Part shown: positions 1-7,188 of the stretch, piece by piece
How positions within the stretch are numbered: the first letter of the stretch is position 1
How the letters are laid out: each line of letters starts with the position of its first letter
Origin: Desulfobulbaceae bacterium UBA5611
Lineage (GTDB): Bacteria > Desulfobacterota > Desulfobulbia > Desulfobulbales > Desulfocapsaceae
DNA length: 15,536 bases
Assembly: GCA_002424635.1 (NCBI GenBank)
Contig: DIKT01000086.1
Location: 62,394 to 77,929 of the forward strand
Reading direction: 5' to 3'
Program-made: the position numbers and the translations under genes
Notes under the pieces: model-generated
Database searches by the model: none
Seen by the model: the letters and a program-made list of their open reading frames with translations, nothing else
What the model was told of the DNA's origin: nothing

Positions 1-54
1 TCTCGCCGCCAACAATTAGCATCTCGCCACCAATATCAATTTTACAGCTCATAT
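1..54 (-). other. Left-edge repeat, possible start of a divergent partial gene
   Basis: Two imperfect 21-base copies stand next to each other (1-21 and 22-42, both starting TCTCGCC). Read on the minus strand from an ATG at 54 the frame stays open to the edge and gives MSCKIDIGGEMLIVGGE, where the 21-base repeat becomes a 7-residue one (IGGE.../VGGE). No ribosome site precedes that ATG, and only 24 bp separate it from the coaBC start. It may equally be non-coding repeat DNA. Confidence 0.2.
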
Positions 55-78
55 TAAATTGAAAAAGGATATTTGATT

Positions 79-1293
79 ATGCCGACAACATTGGCGGGAA
101 AACGAATTATAATCGGGGTGACCGGCAGTATCGCCGCCTTTAAGGTCGCCGGCTGGGTGAGTAATTTGATCAAGGAAGAGGCGCGGGTGGCGGTGATTAT
201 GACGGAGTCGGCCTGTCGCTTTGTTACCCCTTTGACTTTTGCGGCCCTGTCCGGTGAGCGGGTATATACCGATCTTTTTGCCCGGCAAGACGCCGAGGCC
301 ATCCCTCATATCCAGCTGGCCCGGGAGGCTGATCTTCTGGTCATTGCTCCGGCAACAGCCCATACCATTGCCCGCTTGGCGTATGGTCTGGCCGATGATC
401 TGCTGACCTGTGCGGTCCTGGCCACCAGAGCTCCGGTGCTGGTCTGTCCGGCCATGAATGCTCAGATGTACAATCATCCGGCAGTACAGGAAAATGTCGA
501 AAAACTGAAAAAAATCGGCTATCAGATTCTTGACCCGGAAAGTGGTCGCATGGCCTGCAAGGAGAACGGGGCGGGTCGGCTGCCGGAATGGGAGATGGCT
601 CGGGAGGTCATACTCCGGAGCCTGACTAGCCCTGATCTGGCGGGTCAGAAAATACTGATTACTGCCGGTCCGACCCGTGAATCCCTGGATCCGGCCCGCT
701 TTCTCAGTAATCGTTCCTCCGGGAAAATGGGCTATAGTCTGGCCCGCACGGCCAGGAGACGGGGGGCGGAGGTCACCATGATCACTGGACCGACCGCTCT
801 GGCCTGCCCGCCGGATGTCAAATGTGTGCGGGTGGAGACAGCAGGCGAGATGCATGAGGCGGTGCTGGCCCGTTGTCATCAGGCCACGGTCATTGTCAAG
901 GCAGCAGCGGTCAGTGATTTCCGACCCGCTGTCCAGTTTGCCGGGAAGGTAAAAAAAGAGCAGGCTGAGCTTCACCTGCCGCTTGAACAGACCCAGGATA
1001 TTTTAAAAGAACTGGGGCACTTGAAGGAAAAGGCCGGATTTCTGCTCATCGGTTTTGCCGCTGAGAGCGATGATCATGTGGCGGCCGGAGAGAAGAAGCT
1101 CAAGGGCAAAAATCTTGATCTGATTGCCATCAATGATATCACTTCCGGCCATACCGGATTTGAGGCGGATACAAATCAAGTGACTCTGCTCGATAATAAT
1201 GGTCTCAGTCAGTTACCGTTGACCACTAAGGAACAGACGGCAGATCTGATCTGGGATCATGTGGTCACGATGCTGGTACAAAAAGACATCTAA
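79..1293 (+). CDS. coaBC: Bifunctional phosphopantothenoylcysteine decarboxylase / phosphopantothenate-cysteine ligase
   Basis: CoaBC makes 4'-phosphopantetheine in cytosolic coenzyme A synthesis: the C-terminal half joins phosphopantothenate to cysteine using CTP, and the N-terminal FMN domain decarboxylates the product. The N-terminal half has the flavoprotein motif GVTGSIAA (about 13-20), the likely catalytic His in IPHIQLA (about residue 77), PAMN (124-127) and the flap cysteine in GRMAC (156-160). PAMN is followed by AQMY rather than the more usual -xxMW. The ligase half shows GPTRE (187-191), NRSSGKMGY (201-209) and KAAAVSDFRP (284-293). At 404 residues it is of normal full length. I chose the ATG at 79 because GAAAAAGGA (61-69) lies 9 bases upstream; an in-frame TTG at 73 would sit too close to that site. 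It is the only plus-strand gene and converges on the alcohol dehydrogenase with a 9-bp gap and no terminator visible. Confidence 0.97.
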   Translation: MPTTLAGKRIIIGVTGSIAAFKVAGWVSNLIKEEARVAVIMTESACRFVTPLTFAALSGERVYTDLFARQDAEAIPHIQLAREADLLVIAPATAHTIARLAYGLADDLLTCAVLATRAPVLVCPAMNAQMYNHPAVQENVEKLKKIGYQILDPESGRMACKENGAGRLPEWEMAREVILRSLTSPDLAGQKILITAGPTRESLDPARFLSNRSSGKMGYSLARTARRRGAEVTMITGPTALACPPDVKCVRVETAGEMHEAVLARCHQATVIVKAAAVSDFRPAVQFAGKVKKEQAELHLPLEQTQDILKELGHLKEKAGFLLIGFAAESDDHVAAGEKKLKGKNLDLIAINDITSGHTGFEADTNQVTLLDNNGLSQLPLTTKEQTADLIWDHVVTMLVQKDI

Positions 1294-1302
1294 AATACAG
1301 CC

Positions 1303-2463
1303 CTAACAGATGGCCAGAATGGCCTGAATCCTGTCACTGTCATAATCAGGCATGCGCCAGACCTTGGCCAGGGCTACGGCATTATCGGCAATCCTGGGGA
1401 TGTCTTTTGCCGGGATAGTTAGACCATGCAGTGATGTCGGACTGTTGATCTTCTGAAACCAAGCCTCCAGAGCAGTAATCCCATGGGCGCCCCGTTCTGC
1501 CGGGCTGCCGCTCCTGACATCAAAGACTCGTTCGGCAAACCGGGCAAAACGCTCAGGCGTCCGTGGGCATTGGTAGCGCATCCAGCCGGGGATGATCGCC
1601 GATAGTCCGGCTCCGTGCGGCACATTGTAGAGCGCTGATATAGAGTGCTCGATCAGATGCATGGGAAATCCCACCTTGCCAAGCCCGGCTGCCGTCAGGC
1701 CGTTTAAGGCCAGGGTGGCGGCCCACATGAGATCGGCGCGGCCCTGATAGTTGTGCAGATCGGCAAGCACCCGATCACAGCTCTCCATCGCATTAATGAT
1801 CAGTCCTTCCATTAACCTGTCCTGCACCGGTGTGGCTGGATCTTGGGTGGTAAAATAGAATTCCAGGACATGGGCGATGGCATCAACGGCGCCATAGGCG
1901 GTGTAATCAGCAGGCACTGTAAAGGTGGCCTCCGGATCGAGAATGGAGGTCTGGGGATAAAGTTTTTTATTGGCAAACCCGAATTTCTGCCTGGTCTCCT
2001 CATTGGTAATGACCATGCCGGCATTCATCTCGGAACCGGAGGCCGCCAGAGTCAGGACCGTGGTCAACGGCAGAGGCGCGGTCACGGATTTTTTACCGGT
2101 AAAGAATTTCCAGACATCGTGGTCAACCACCGCCCCGGCGCAGATGGCCTTGGCCTCATCAATGACTGAGCCGCCGCCGATGGCGCAGACGACCTGGCAG
2201 TTATGCTGCTTGGCCAGTTTAATGCCCTCTCTTGTATGGCTGAGCAGGGGATTGGATTGGACGCCCGGATGTTCAACGATCTCGGCCCCGGATTTTTGCA
2301 ACGACTCAGTGACTTGCTGATAGACGCCGTTTCTTCTTATCGAGCCTGAGCCATACACCAGCAGGACTTTCTGGCCGAAAGTAATAGTTTCAGGACCAAT
2401 GGCCGGGATAGTGCCCTGGCCGAACAGGATCTTGGTGGGATTATGAAAAACGAAATTTTGCAT
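1303..2463 (-). CDS. Iron-dependent alcohol dehydrogenase (YqhD/butanol dehydrogenase-like)
   Basis: This is a group III, metal-dependent NAD(P)H alcohol dehydrogenase or aldehyde reductase of the cytosol, 386 residues, the usual family length. The start MQNFVFHNPTKILFGQG is typical of the YqhD/BdhA branch. GGGSVIDEAKAI (96-107) is the nucleotide-binding loop. The four expected metal ligands are visible: Asp194 and His198 in GAVDAIAH, His269 in GFPMHLIEH, and His283 in VPHGAG; the 14-residue spacing of the last two matches YqhD. The substrate cannot be read from sequence; family members reduce short aldehydes or oxidise alcohols. It lies 42 bp downstream of rsmA and may be transcribed with it. 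No good ribosome binding site is seen before the ATG. A weak hairpin (AAAGC/GCTTT) followed by T5 in the rsmA-adh gap could attenuate read-through. Confidence 0.95.
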   Translation of the reverse strand: MQNFVFHNPTKILFGQGTIPAIGPETITFGQKVLLVYGSGSIRRNGVYQQVTESLQKSGAEIVEHPGVQSNPLLSHTREGIKLAKQHNCQVVCAIGGGSVIDEAKAICAGAVVDHDVWKFFTGKKSVTAPLPLTTVLTLAASGSEMNAGMVITNEETRQKFGFANKKLYPQTSILDPEATFTVPADYTAYGAVDAIAHVLEFYFTTQDPATPVQDRLMEGLIINAMESCDRVLADLHNYQGRADLMWAATLALNGLTAAGLGKVGFPMHLIEHSISALYNVPHGAGLSAIIPGWMRYQCPRTPERFARFAERVFDVRSGSPAERGAHGITALEAWFQKINSPTSLHGLTIPAKDIPRIADNAVALAKVWRMPDYDSDRIQAILAIC

Positions 2464-2505
2464 GATATTTATGGTCAGCAGGTGAAATAAAAAGCGAAAA
2501 AGGCT

Positions 2506-3387
2506 TTATCCGGCAAAAGCCAAAGTGAGTTGCACAAAATCCTCAAGGGTCAGATCTTCGGCCCGGGCAGTGGGGGCGATCCCGGCCCGGCGGATGGCGG
2601 CTTCGGTCAGTTGTTTGACCACCGCTTTGTCCGGTTCTGCAGCCAGGGCAATAAGCTTGGCGCTGCTCAGGGTATTGAGCAGGGTCTTGCGCCGTTGGCT
2701 GAAAGCCCCGCGGACGACCCGCTGCAGCAGCAGGCGATCATATGCAGGCAGGGCCTTGATTCTGTCAGCTTGCCGGTCAAAGTCGATGCGGACCACCACT
2801 GAGTCTATTTTGGGCCGGGGATGAAATTCCGCCGGTTTCAGGGTCAGTAATCTGGTGATGGTGGCGCAGGCGCTGAGCAGCACGGTCGGCACCCCGTATT
2901 GCTTGGTTCCAGGTGGTGCGGTCAGCCGGTCAGCAACTTCCTTCTGCAGCATGATGGTGGCCCAGGCCATCTTTTCCTTATTGTCAATCAGTTTGAACAG
3001 AAAAGGATTGGAGATGGAGTAGGGCAGGTTGGCCATGATCTTGATCGGCCCCTGGCAGAGCTCGAAGAGGTGGCTGAAATCAGCCTTTAAGACATCCTGA
3101 TGGATCAGGTTCACATTGTCTGGCAGGTCTTTTTCTTCCTGATGTAATCTGATAATGCCGCTGTCGATTTCAAGGCCGATAATTTGTCGGGCGACGCGGG
3201 CCAGCGGTCTGGTGAGGGCGCCCAAGCCGACCCCGACCTCGAGGATGATATCCTCGCTGGTGATCCGGCCGGCATGGACGATGGCCTCAGCCGTCCTCTC
3301 ATGGACCAGGAAATTCTGACCAAATCGTTTTTTGGGGGTCAGTTGATGTTTCTCAAGTGAGGCTCTGGTATCAGGCGCGGTGGTCAT
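2506..3387 (-). CDS. rsmA: 16S rRNA dimethyladenosine transferase
   Basis: RsmA (KsgA) dimethylates two adjacent adenosines in helix 45 at the 3' end of 16S rRNA, using S-adenosylmethionine, as a late small-subunit checkpoint. The 293-residue protein is slightly longer than the E. coli enzyme because of an N-terminal extension of about 15 residues. Visible motifs: KRFGQNFL (20-27), the SAM-binding loop EVGVGLG (50-56), the acidic residue after motif II in GLEID (71-75), QDVLK (97-101), the catalytic NLPYSIS (120-126; most homologues have NLPYNI/YS), FHPRPKIDS (188-196) and FSQRRKTL (229-236). The gene begins 17 bp after the phosphoesterase stop, with AGGG ahead of the ATG, so the two are probably co-transcribed. 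Assignment is secure. Confidence 0.97.
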   Translation of the reverse strand: MTTAPDTRASLEKHQLTPKKRFGQNFLVHERTAEAIVHAGRITSEDIILEVGVGLGALTRPLARVARQIIGLEIDSGIIRLHQEEKDLPDNVNLIHQDVLKADFSHLFELCQGPIKIMANLPYSISNPFLFKLIDNKEKMAWATIMLQKEVADRLTAPPGTKQYGVPTVLLSACATITRLLTLKPAEFHPRPKIDSVVVRIDFDRQADRIKALPAYDRLLLQRVVRGAFSQRRKTLLNTLSSAKLIALAAEPDKAVVKQLTEAAIRRAGIAPTARAEDLTLEDFVQLTLAFAG

Positions 3388-3404
3388 AGAATTCCCTGGT
3401 GCTA

Positions 3405-4121
3405 TTAATTTAATTTTCGCCCCTGGCGAAACATATCACTATATATCTCCGGCAATTGCTGCTGCCGTAAGGCTGTCACCACCTCTTCCACTGGATAAGG
3501 GATGCGATGGAGCTCGACCTCGATATGCTCTGTTGCCAGAGTCAGGGTGGCGCAGCTGGCTTCTGGATTACCATCAAACATCCGGCCGGCACTGCCCGGA
3601 TTGATGAAGTGGGTTGCATCAATGTGTTTATGATAAGGAGAATGGGAATGGCCGGTGACAATAATCCGGTATTTTGACGGCTGGCTGAGCTCCAGAAAGC
3701 GGCTGTCAGGGGTATGGGCAAAGAGCAGCTCCCGAGGGTGGTCGGGGCTGCCATGAAAGAGACCGATGGTTATATCAGCCAATGCTATTACCTGTGAGTC
3801 TGCCAGCGAACGCAGATAGTTTTTGTTCTGCTCGTTCAAGGCCTCGACAGTTGATCGATACATCATCCGTTTTTCTTCATCATGGGGTTTTTTAAAGGTC
3901 TGGCCCTGCAGCAGGGTAATGACTTTCTGGTCGGTATTACCTAAGATTGACAAGACCTTCTTGTCTTGCAGCCACTGTAATGTCTCGTTGGGAAAAGGGG
4001 CATAAACCGTTGAGTCTCCACAGTTACAGATGGCATCAAAGGGCATTTCAGCAAAGAAACGGTCAATGGCCAGCAGAGCCGGCAGATTCCCGTGGATATC
4101 TGAGAGAAGAAGGATGCGCAT
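3405..4121 (-). CDS. Calcineurin-like metallophosphoesterase (YfcE-like family)
   Basis: A soluble two-metal phosphoesterase of 238 residues. Metal-ligand motifs appear in the expected order: SDIHGN (7-12, Asp8 and His10), CGDSTVYAPFPNE (Asp36), GNTD (61-64, replacing the classical GNHD/E but common in this subgroup), LFHGSP (His123) and GHSH (157-160). There is no signal peptide or membrane segment, so it should act in the cytosol. It is longer than E. coli YfcE (about 184 residues) and closer in size to the 230-250-residue family members with the PFPNE motif. These proteins are phosphodiesterases in vitro, but natural substrates are mostly unknown. It appears to be the first gene of the unit leading to rsmA, 17 bp ahead of it. 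The ATG has no strong ribosome binding site upstream. Confidence 0.93.
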   Translation of the reverse strand: MRILLLSDIHGNLPALLAIDRFFAEMPFDAICNCGDSTVYAPFPNETLQWLQDKKVLSILGNTDQKVITLLQGQTFKKPHDEEKRMMYRSTVEALNEQNKNYLRSLADSQVIALADITIGLFHGSPDHPRELLFAHTPDSRFLELSQPSKYRIIVTGHSHSPYHKHIDATHFINPGSAGRMFDGNPEASCATLTLATEHIEVELHRIPYPVEEVVTALRQQQLPEIYSDMFRQGRKLN

Positions 4122-4171
4122 CAGCTGGTGATTAAAAATAGGTCTCAGAAAATTGTCAGTAGCATTAGGTA

Positions 4172-4199
4172 ATTCTACACTTGTTCGAGATTACAGCAA
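4172..4199 (-). promoter_or_regulatory. Weak sigma-70-like promoter candidate for the phosphoesterase-rsmA unit
   Basis: On the minus strand TTGCTG and TAGAAT are separated by 16 bases in the AT-rich gap between the tat terminator and the phosphoesterase start. The -10 box matches consensus at five of six positions but the -35 box only at three. A promoter is needed somewhere here because the upstream terminator is strong; this is the best of several poor matches. Confidence 0.25.
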
Positions 4200-4272
4200 T
4201 CTTCTTTATCTTTAATAGACCCTGTTGCCAAGATTTTTAAATTTTTCTGCACTATGGTTTTTCCATATTAAT

Positions 4273-4314
4273 AAAAAAAGGAGGCAGATTATTCGCGAGA
4301 ATAATCTGCCTCCT
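4273..4314 (-). terminator. Intrinsic terminator of the tatA pair
   Basis: A perfect 16-bp inverted repeat (arms 4279-4294 and 4299-4314, 4-base loop) is followed on the minus strand by seven T (4273-4279, the last overlapping the stem). It lies 24 bp past the stop of the second tatA-type gene and points the same way. The stem runs AGGAGGCAGATTATTC and complement. This is the clearest terminator in the window. Confidence 0.95.
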
Positions 4315-4338
4315 GCTCAGGCTGGTTTATAATGATTT

Positions 4339-4584
4339 TTACTTAAGGATATTACCCAGGTCTTTCACCTGTTGTACCTGCTCCTGCACTGCAGCGACCT
4401 CTTTGACGCCGGGAATGCCGTCGACCAGATCTTTGCCGCTTTTATCCACTTCACTCAAGCCGTTTTTAAAGGAGGAGATAGCTTTGCCGAGGCCGGAGCC
4501 GATTTCCGGCAGTTTTTTACCCCCAAAAACGAGAAAGGCAATACCAAGAATAACGACCAGTTCAGGGGTTCCGAGTCCAAACAT
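4339..4584 (-). CDS. tatA: Sec-independent translocase protein TatA/TatE (second of a tandem pair)
   Basis: TatA forms the protein-conducting assembly of the twin-arginine system, which exports folded proteins across the inner membrane. The 81-residue product has the family plan: a short acidic N-terminus MFGLGTPEL, one membrane segment (about 8-20, VVILGIAFLVF), the hinge GGKKLPEIGSGLG (21-33), an amphipathic helix beginning AISSFKNGL, and a charged tail. The tail has a Gln/Val-rich stretch near AAVQEQVQQV. CAGGAG lies six bases ahead of the ATG. It sits 64 bp downstream of a second, shorter TatA-like gene with a nearly identical start and is followed by a strong terminator, so the two form a closed unit. 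No tatC is in the window. TatA versus TatB cannot be settled by function here, but the tail is short for TatB. Confidence 0.93.
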   Translation of the reverse strand: MFGLGTPELVVILGIAFLVFGGKKLPEIGSGLGKAISSFKNGLSEVDKSGKDLVDGIPGVKEVAAVQEQVQQVKDLGNILK

Positions 4585-4648
4585 ATTAAGCTCCTGAAAA
4601 AATATTGTAAAATTTTATGAAAAGAGGATGCAATGTGCTCTTCATGGA

Positions 4649-4837
4649 TCAGGTAGCAGAGCCACCCTTAGTTTCATCGTCTATCTTTTTTTTATCCTCT
4701 TCTTTTTTGGTGGCTTCTTTAAAGTTTTTGATTCCTTTGCCAATACCGGAACCAATTTCAGGAAGTTTACCAGCGCCAAAGATAATGACAATTATTACCA
4801 GAATAACAATAAGTTCCGGCATACCCAGTCCAAACAT
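4649..4837 (-). CDS. tatA: Sec-independent translocase protein TatA/TatE (first of a tandem pair)
   Basis: A 62-residue TatA-family protein: MFGLGMPEL, a membrane segment rich in Ile and Val (about 8-20), hinge FGAGKLPEIGSGIGKGIKNFK, then a Lys/Glu/Asp-rich tail (ATKKEEDKKKIDDE). The first 38 residues closely match the downstream paralogue, while the tails differ, pointing to duplication followed by divergence of the cytoplasmic tail. GAGG lies about eight bases before the ATG, which supports this start. At 62 residues it is at the short end for TatA, resembling TatE. A mixed TatA complex or two substrate- or condition-specific isoforms are both possible. Confidence 0.92.
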   Translation of the reverse strand: MFGLGMPELIVILVIIVIIFGAGKLPEIGSGIGKGIKNFKEATKKEEDKKKIDDETKGGSAT

Positions 4838-4918
4838 AATTATAACCTCATAAGAGAAGATACGGTTTTATCGATCAACATCAGTAATTCAAGAGTTTAG
4901 AGCAGATCAGGCAGAAAG

Positions 4919-6244
4919 TCAACGCTTTCTCGTGGCTTGAATATAGCGGCCGATCTCCCGCATGTGGGCCGCGATAGCTTTTTCATCAAGAGTCAGCAGC
5001 TGGCGATTGCGCATGACTGGCCGGCCGTTAATTATGGAATGGATCACATCTGCCCCCCGAGCCGCATAGACCAGGTGCGAGGGAATATTATAGAGAGGAG
5101 TCAGATGGGGCTGATTGAGGTCGACAACAATGATGTCGGCCTTCTTGCCGACGGCCAAGGTGCCTATGTCCGTGTCGGCTTGCAGACAGGCTGCTCCGCC
5201 CATGGTGGCAGTATGCAGGGTGGTCTCGGCATTCATGACGGTGGGATCCATGTTGATCACCTTATGGATTTTGGCGGCCATATTCATTTCACCAAACATA
5301 TCAACATCATTATTGCTGGCGCTGCCATCTGTGCCAAGGCCAAGGGTGATACCGGCCTTGAGCATCTTGACTACCGGGGCCACGCCTGAGGCCAGTTTCA
5401 TATTGGATTCCGGGCAATGGGCCACTTTGACTCCCCGGCTGGCCAACGTCTCGATCTCCTGGTCGTCGAGCAGCACACAATGAACAGCCAGGGTCTGTTC
5501 ATGGAGCAGGCCCAGGTTGTCTAAATGTTCCACTGGCGTGCAGCCATAACGCTCCCGGCAGGTGGCGACCTCAGCTGCATTTTCCGAAAGGTGAATCACA
5601 TAGGGGGCGTTGTGGTCATGGGCCAGGGCGCCCAGTCTTTGTAGCAGCTGCGGTGAACAGGTATAGATGGCATGAGGATCGGCCGTGATGGTGATTAAAG
5701 GGTGGTTGTGATAGTGAGCAAACATGTCGGCTACATAAGGGTAACCATTTTCCAGGGCGCCGTAATTAGGGGAGGGAAAGTCGTACAGCACTTCGCCGAT
5801 CCAGGCCCGCATCCCTGACTCGTCAGTGGCCCGGGCTACTTCTTTGGCAAAAAGATACATATCGCAGAAGCTGGTAGTGCCCGATTTGATCATTTCGGCC
5901 AGCGACAGCAAGGTCGAGTAGTAGACAATCTCCGGCGTCAGGCTGGCCTCAACGGGAAAGATATGGTCCACCAGCCAGGTCATGAGCGGCAGATCATCGG
6001 CCAGCCCGCGAAAACAGGCCATGGGCGCATGGGTATGGGTGTTGATCAGGCCGGGCATGATCAGGCCGTGCTCTTCATGAATGCGCGCCGCTTTCGGATA
6101 ACGGGCGGCAAGCTCGCTGGCCGGGCCGATATCGATGATATGATCGCCGACGATGGCCACGCCGCCATGTCTGATACTATCCTGCTGATGAGCGGTGGGC
6201 AGGAGCCAGAGGCCGGTGATAAGCAGATCAGCATGATGGGTCAT
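4919..6244 (-). CDS. mtaD: Amidohydrolase: 5-methylthioadenosine / S-adenosylhomocysteine deaminase (MtaD-like)
   Basis: A 441-residue member of the amidohydrolase superfamily (TRZ/ATZ branch). It should hydrolytically remove the 6-amino group of adenosine-type nucleosides such as 5'-methylthioadenosine or S-adenosylhomocysteine, giving the inosine form and ammonia, in the cytosol. Metal ligands are visible: HTH (70-72), His218 in VIHLSEN, His255 in AVHC, and Asp306 in GTDGSASNNDVDMF; Glu221 after His218 is the expected catalytic acid/base. PHAIYTCS (190-197) and CPESNMKLASG (277-287) are typical of the MtaD/SAH-deaminase group. The start codon overlaps the stop of the upstream phosphorylase gene as ATGA, so translation is probably coupled and the two act in one pathway. 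The exact substrate among MTA, SAH and adenosine is inferred, not read. No terminator is seen after the stop. Confidence 0.9.
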   Translation of the reverse strand: MTHHADLLITGLWLLPTAHQQDSIRHGGVAIVGDHIIDIGPASELAARYPKAARIHEEHGLIMPGLINTHTHAPMACFRGLADDLPLMTWLVDHIFPVEASLTPEIVYYSTLLSLAEMIKSGTTSFCDMYLFAKEVARATDESGMRAWIGEVLYDFPSPNYGALENGYPYVADMFAHYHNHPLITITADPHAIYTCSPQLLQRLGALAHDHNAPYVIHLSENAAEVATCRERYGCTPVEHLDNLGLLHEQTLAVHCVLLDDQEIETLASRGVKVAHCPESNMKLASGVAPVVKMLKAGITLGLGTDGSASNNDVDMFGEMNMAAKIHKVINMDPTVMNAETTLHTATMGGAACLQADTDIGTLAVGKKADIIVVDLNQPHLTPLYNIPSHLVYAARGADVIHSIINGRPVMRNRQLLTLDEKAIAAHMREIGRYIQATRKR

Positions 6245-7107
6245 GGCGTTATGTTCCTGATAATGGCAATGATGAGGCGGGCCAGTTGCGGTTCCACGGC
6301 GGCGGCCGCGGCAATGATTTCTTCCAGAATGATCGGCTGCATCTCATCGGGATTATTGACATTGGAGACCACCGACAAGGCCAGGACTGCCAGGCCGGCG
6401 TGACGGGCGACAATAATTTCCGGGATGGAAGACATGCCGACGGCATCGGCGCCGCAGCCGCGCAGCCAGCGGGTCTCGGCCGGAGTTTCCAGGCTGGGGC
6501 CGGGGATGCAGGCATAGACGCCGGTGACTACTTTATCAAGGGCGCAGGCGCAGGCGCACTGCAGAGCGGCTTTGATCAATACCGGATCGTAAGGCACGGA
6601 AAAATCGGGAAAACGCGGGCCCCAGGCATCCACATTGGGGCCGCGCAGAGGGTTATCACCCAGCAGGTTCAGGTGATCCCGGAAGATCATGATGGAGCCG
6701 GGAGCAAAGGCCGGATTGAGTCCGCCGGCGGCATTGGTCAGGATCAGGGTGCGAGCGCCGAGCAGAGACAGGACGCGGATAGGGAAGGCCACCTCTTGGC
6801 TGGAGTAGCCTTCATAACAGTGGAAACGTCCCTGCAGAATAATTACCGGCACTCCCTGCAGATGACCGATAATGAGATTGCCCTGATGACTGCAGACGGT
6901 GGAACAGGGAAAATTTGGAATTTCATCATAGGGCAGGATCAGGGTAGGCTGCACCTGGGCGGCCAATTCGCCTAAGCCGGTACCCAGCTGGATTACCAGA
7001 GACGGGATAAAGGGCAACCGTGTCTGCAAAAAGGCGACGCACTCTGTTACCTGATTGATATGATTAGTCATTTTATTCGCTGTTGCTTGATCTTGAGACA
7101 TCGCCAT
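6241..7107 (-). CDS. Purine nucleoside phosphorylase (PNP/MTAP family, 6-oxopurine type)
   Basis: A cytosolic enzyme that splits purine nucleosides with phosphate into base and pentose 1-phosphate. Family motifs in the 288-residue protein: phosphate-binding QLGTGLG (40-46), GRFHCYEGY (93-101), NAAGGL (125-130), DHLNLLG (144-150), GPSLETPAE (203-211), VGMSSIPE (223-230) and SVVSNVNN (235-242). The Asn at 239 aligns with Asn243 of human PNP, which marks 6-oxopurine (inosine/guanosine-type) specificity; MTA phosphorylases carry Asp there. Thr instead of Ser in the phosphate loop is more MTAP-like. With the deaminase overlapping its stop by ATGA, a methylthioinosine or inosine phosphorylase role is plausible. 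Start choice is uncertain: ATGs at 7107, 7101 and 7071 all lack a clear ribosome binding site. Confidence 0.92.
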   Translation of the reverse strand: MAMSQDQATANKMTNHINQVTECVAFLQTRLPFIPSLVIQLGTGLGELAAQVQPTLILPYDEIPNFPCSTVCSHQGNLIIGHLQGVPVIILQGRFHCYEGYSSQEVAFPIRVLSLLGARTLILTNAAGGLNPAFAPGSIMIFRDHLNLLGDNPLRGPNVDAWGPRFPDFSVPYDPVLIKAALQCACACALDKVVTGVYACIPGPSLETPAETRWLRGCGADAVGMSSIPEIIVARHAGLAVLALSVVSNVNNPDEMQPIILEEIIAAAAAVEPQLARLIIAIIRNITP

Positions 7108-7188
7108 CGCTGAAAGTAATAGTGAAAAGTTAACTTACCGGAAGCCACAGAAAGTTTCAATGAGATAGACAGCAGTCTTGGCTAAGAA

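Noticed and set aside
73..78. TTG start for coaBC two codons before the ATG
   Set aside because: The ribosome site at 61-69 is only three or four bases away from the TTG, but nine from the ATG.
49..975. Long open frame (308 codons) antisense to coaBC
   Set aside because: It lies opposite a gene with complete CoaBC motifs, its product is rich in Arg, Gly, His and Gln as expected of an antisense shadow, and it matches no family.
4845..4880. TTGATC-17-TCTTAT promoter candidate before the first tatA
   Set aside because: The resulting transcript would begin at the ribosome binding site itself; both boxes match only four of six positions.
6286..6975. 229-codon plus-strand open frame opposite the purine nucleoside phosphorylase gene
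   Set aside because: Gly/Asp/Gln-rich low-complexity product, opposite a gene with all family motifs; typical shadow of GC-rich codons.
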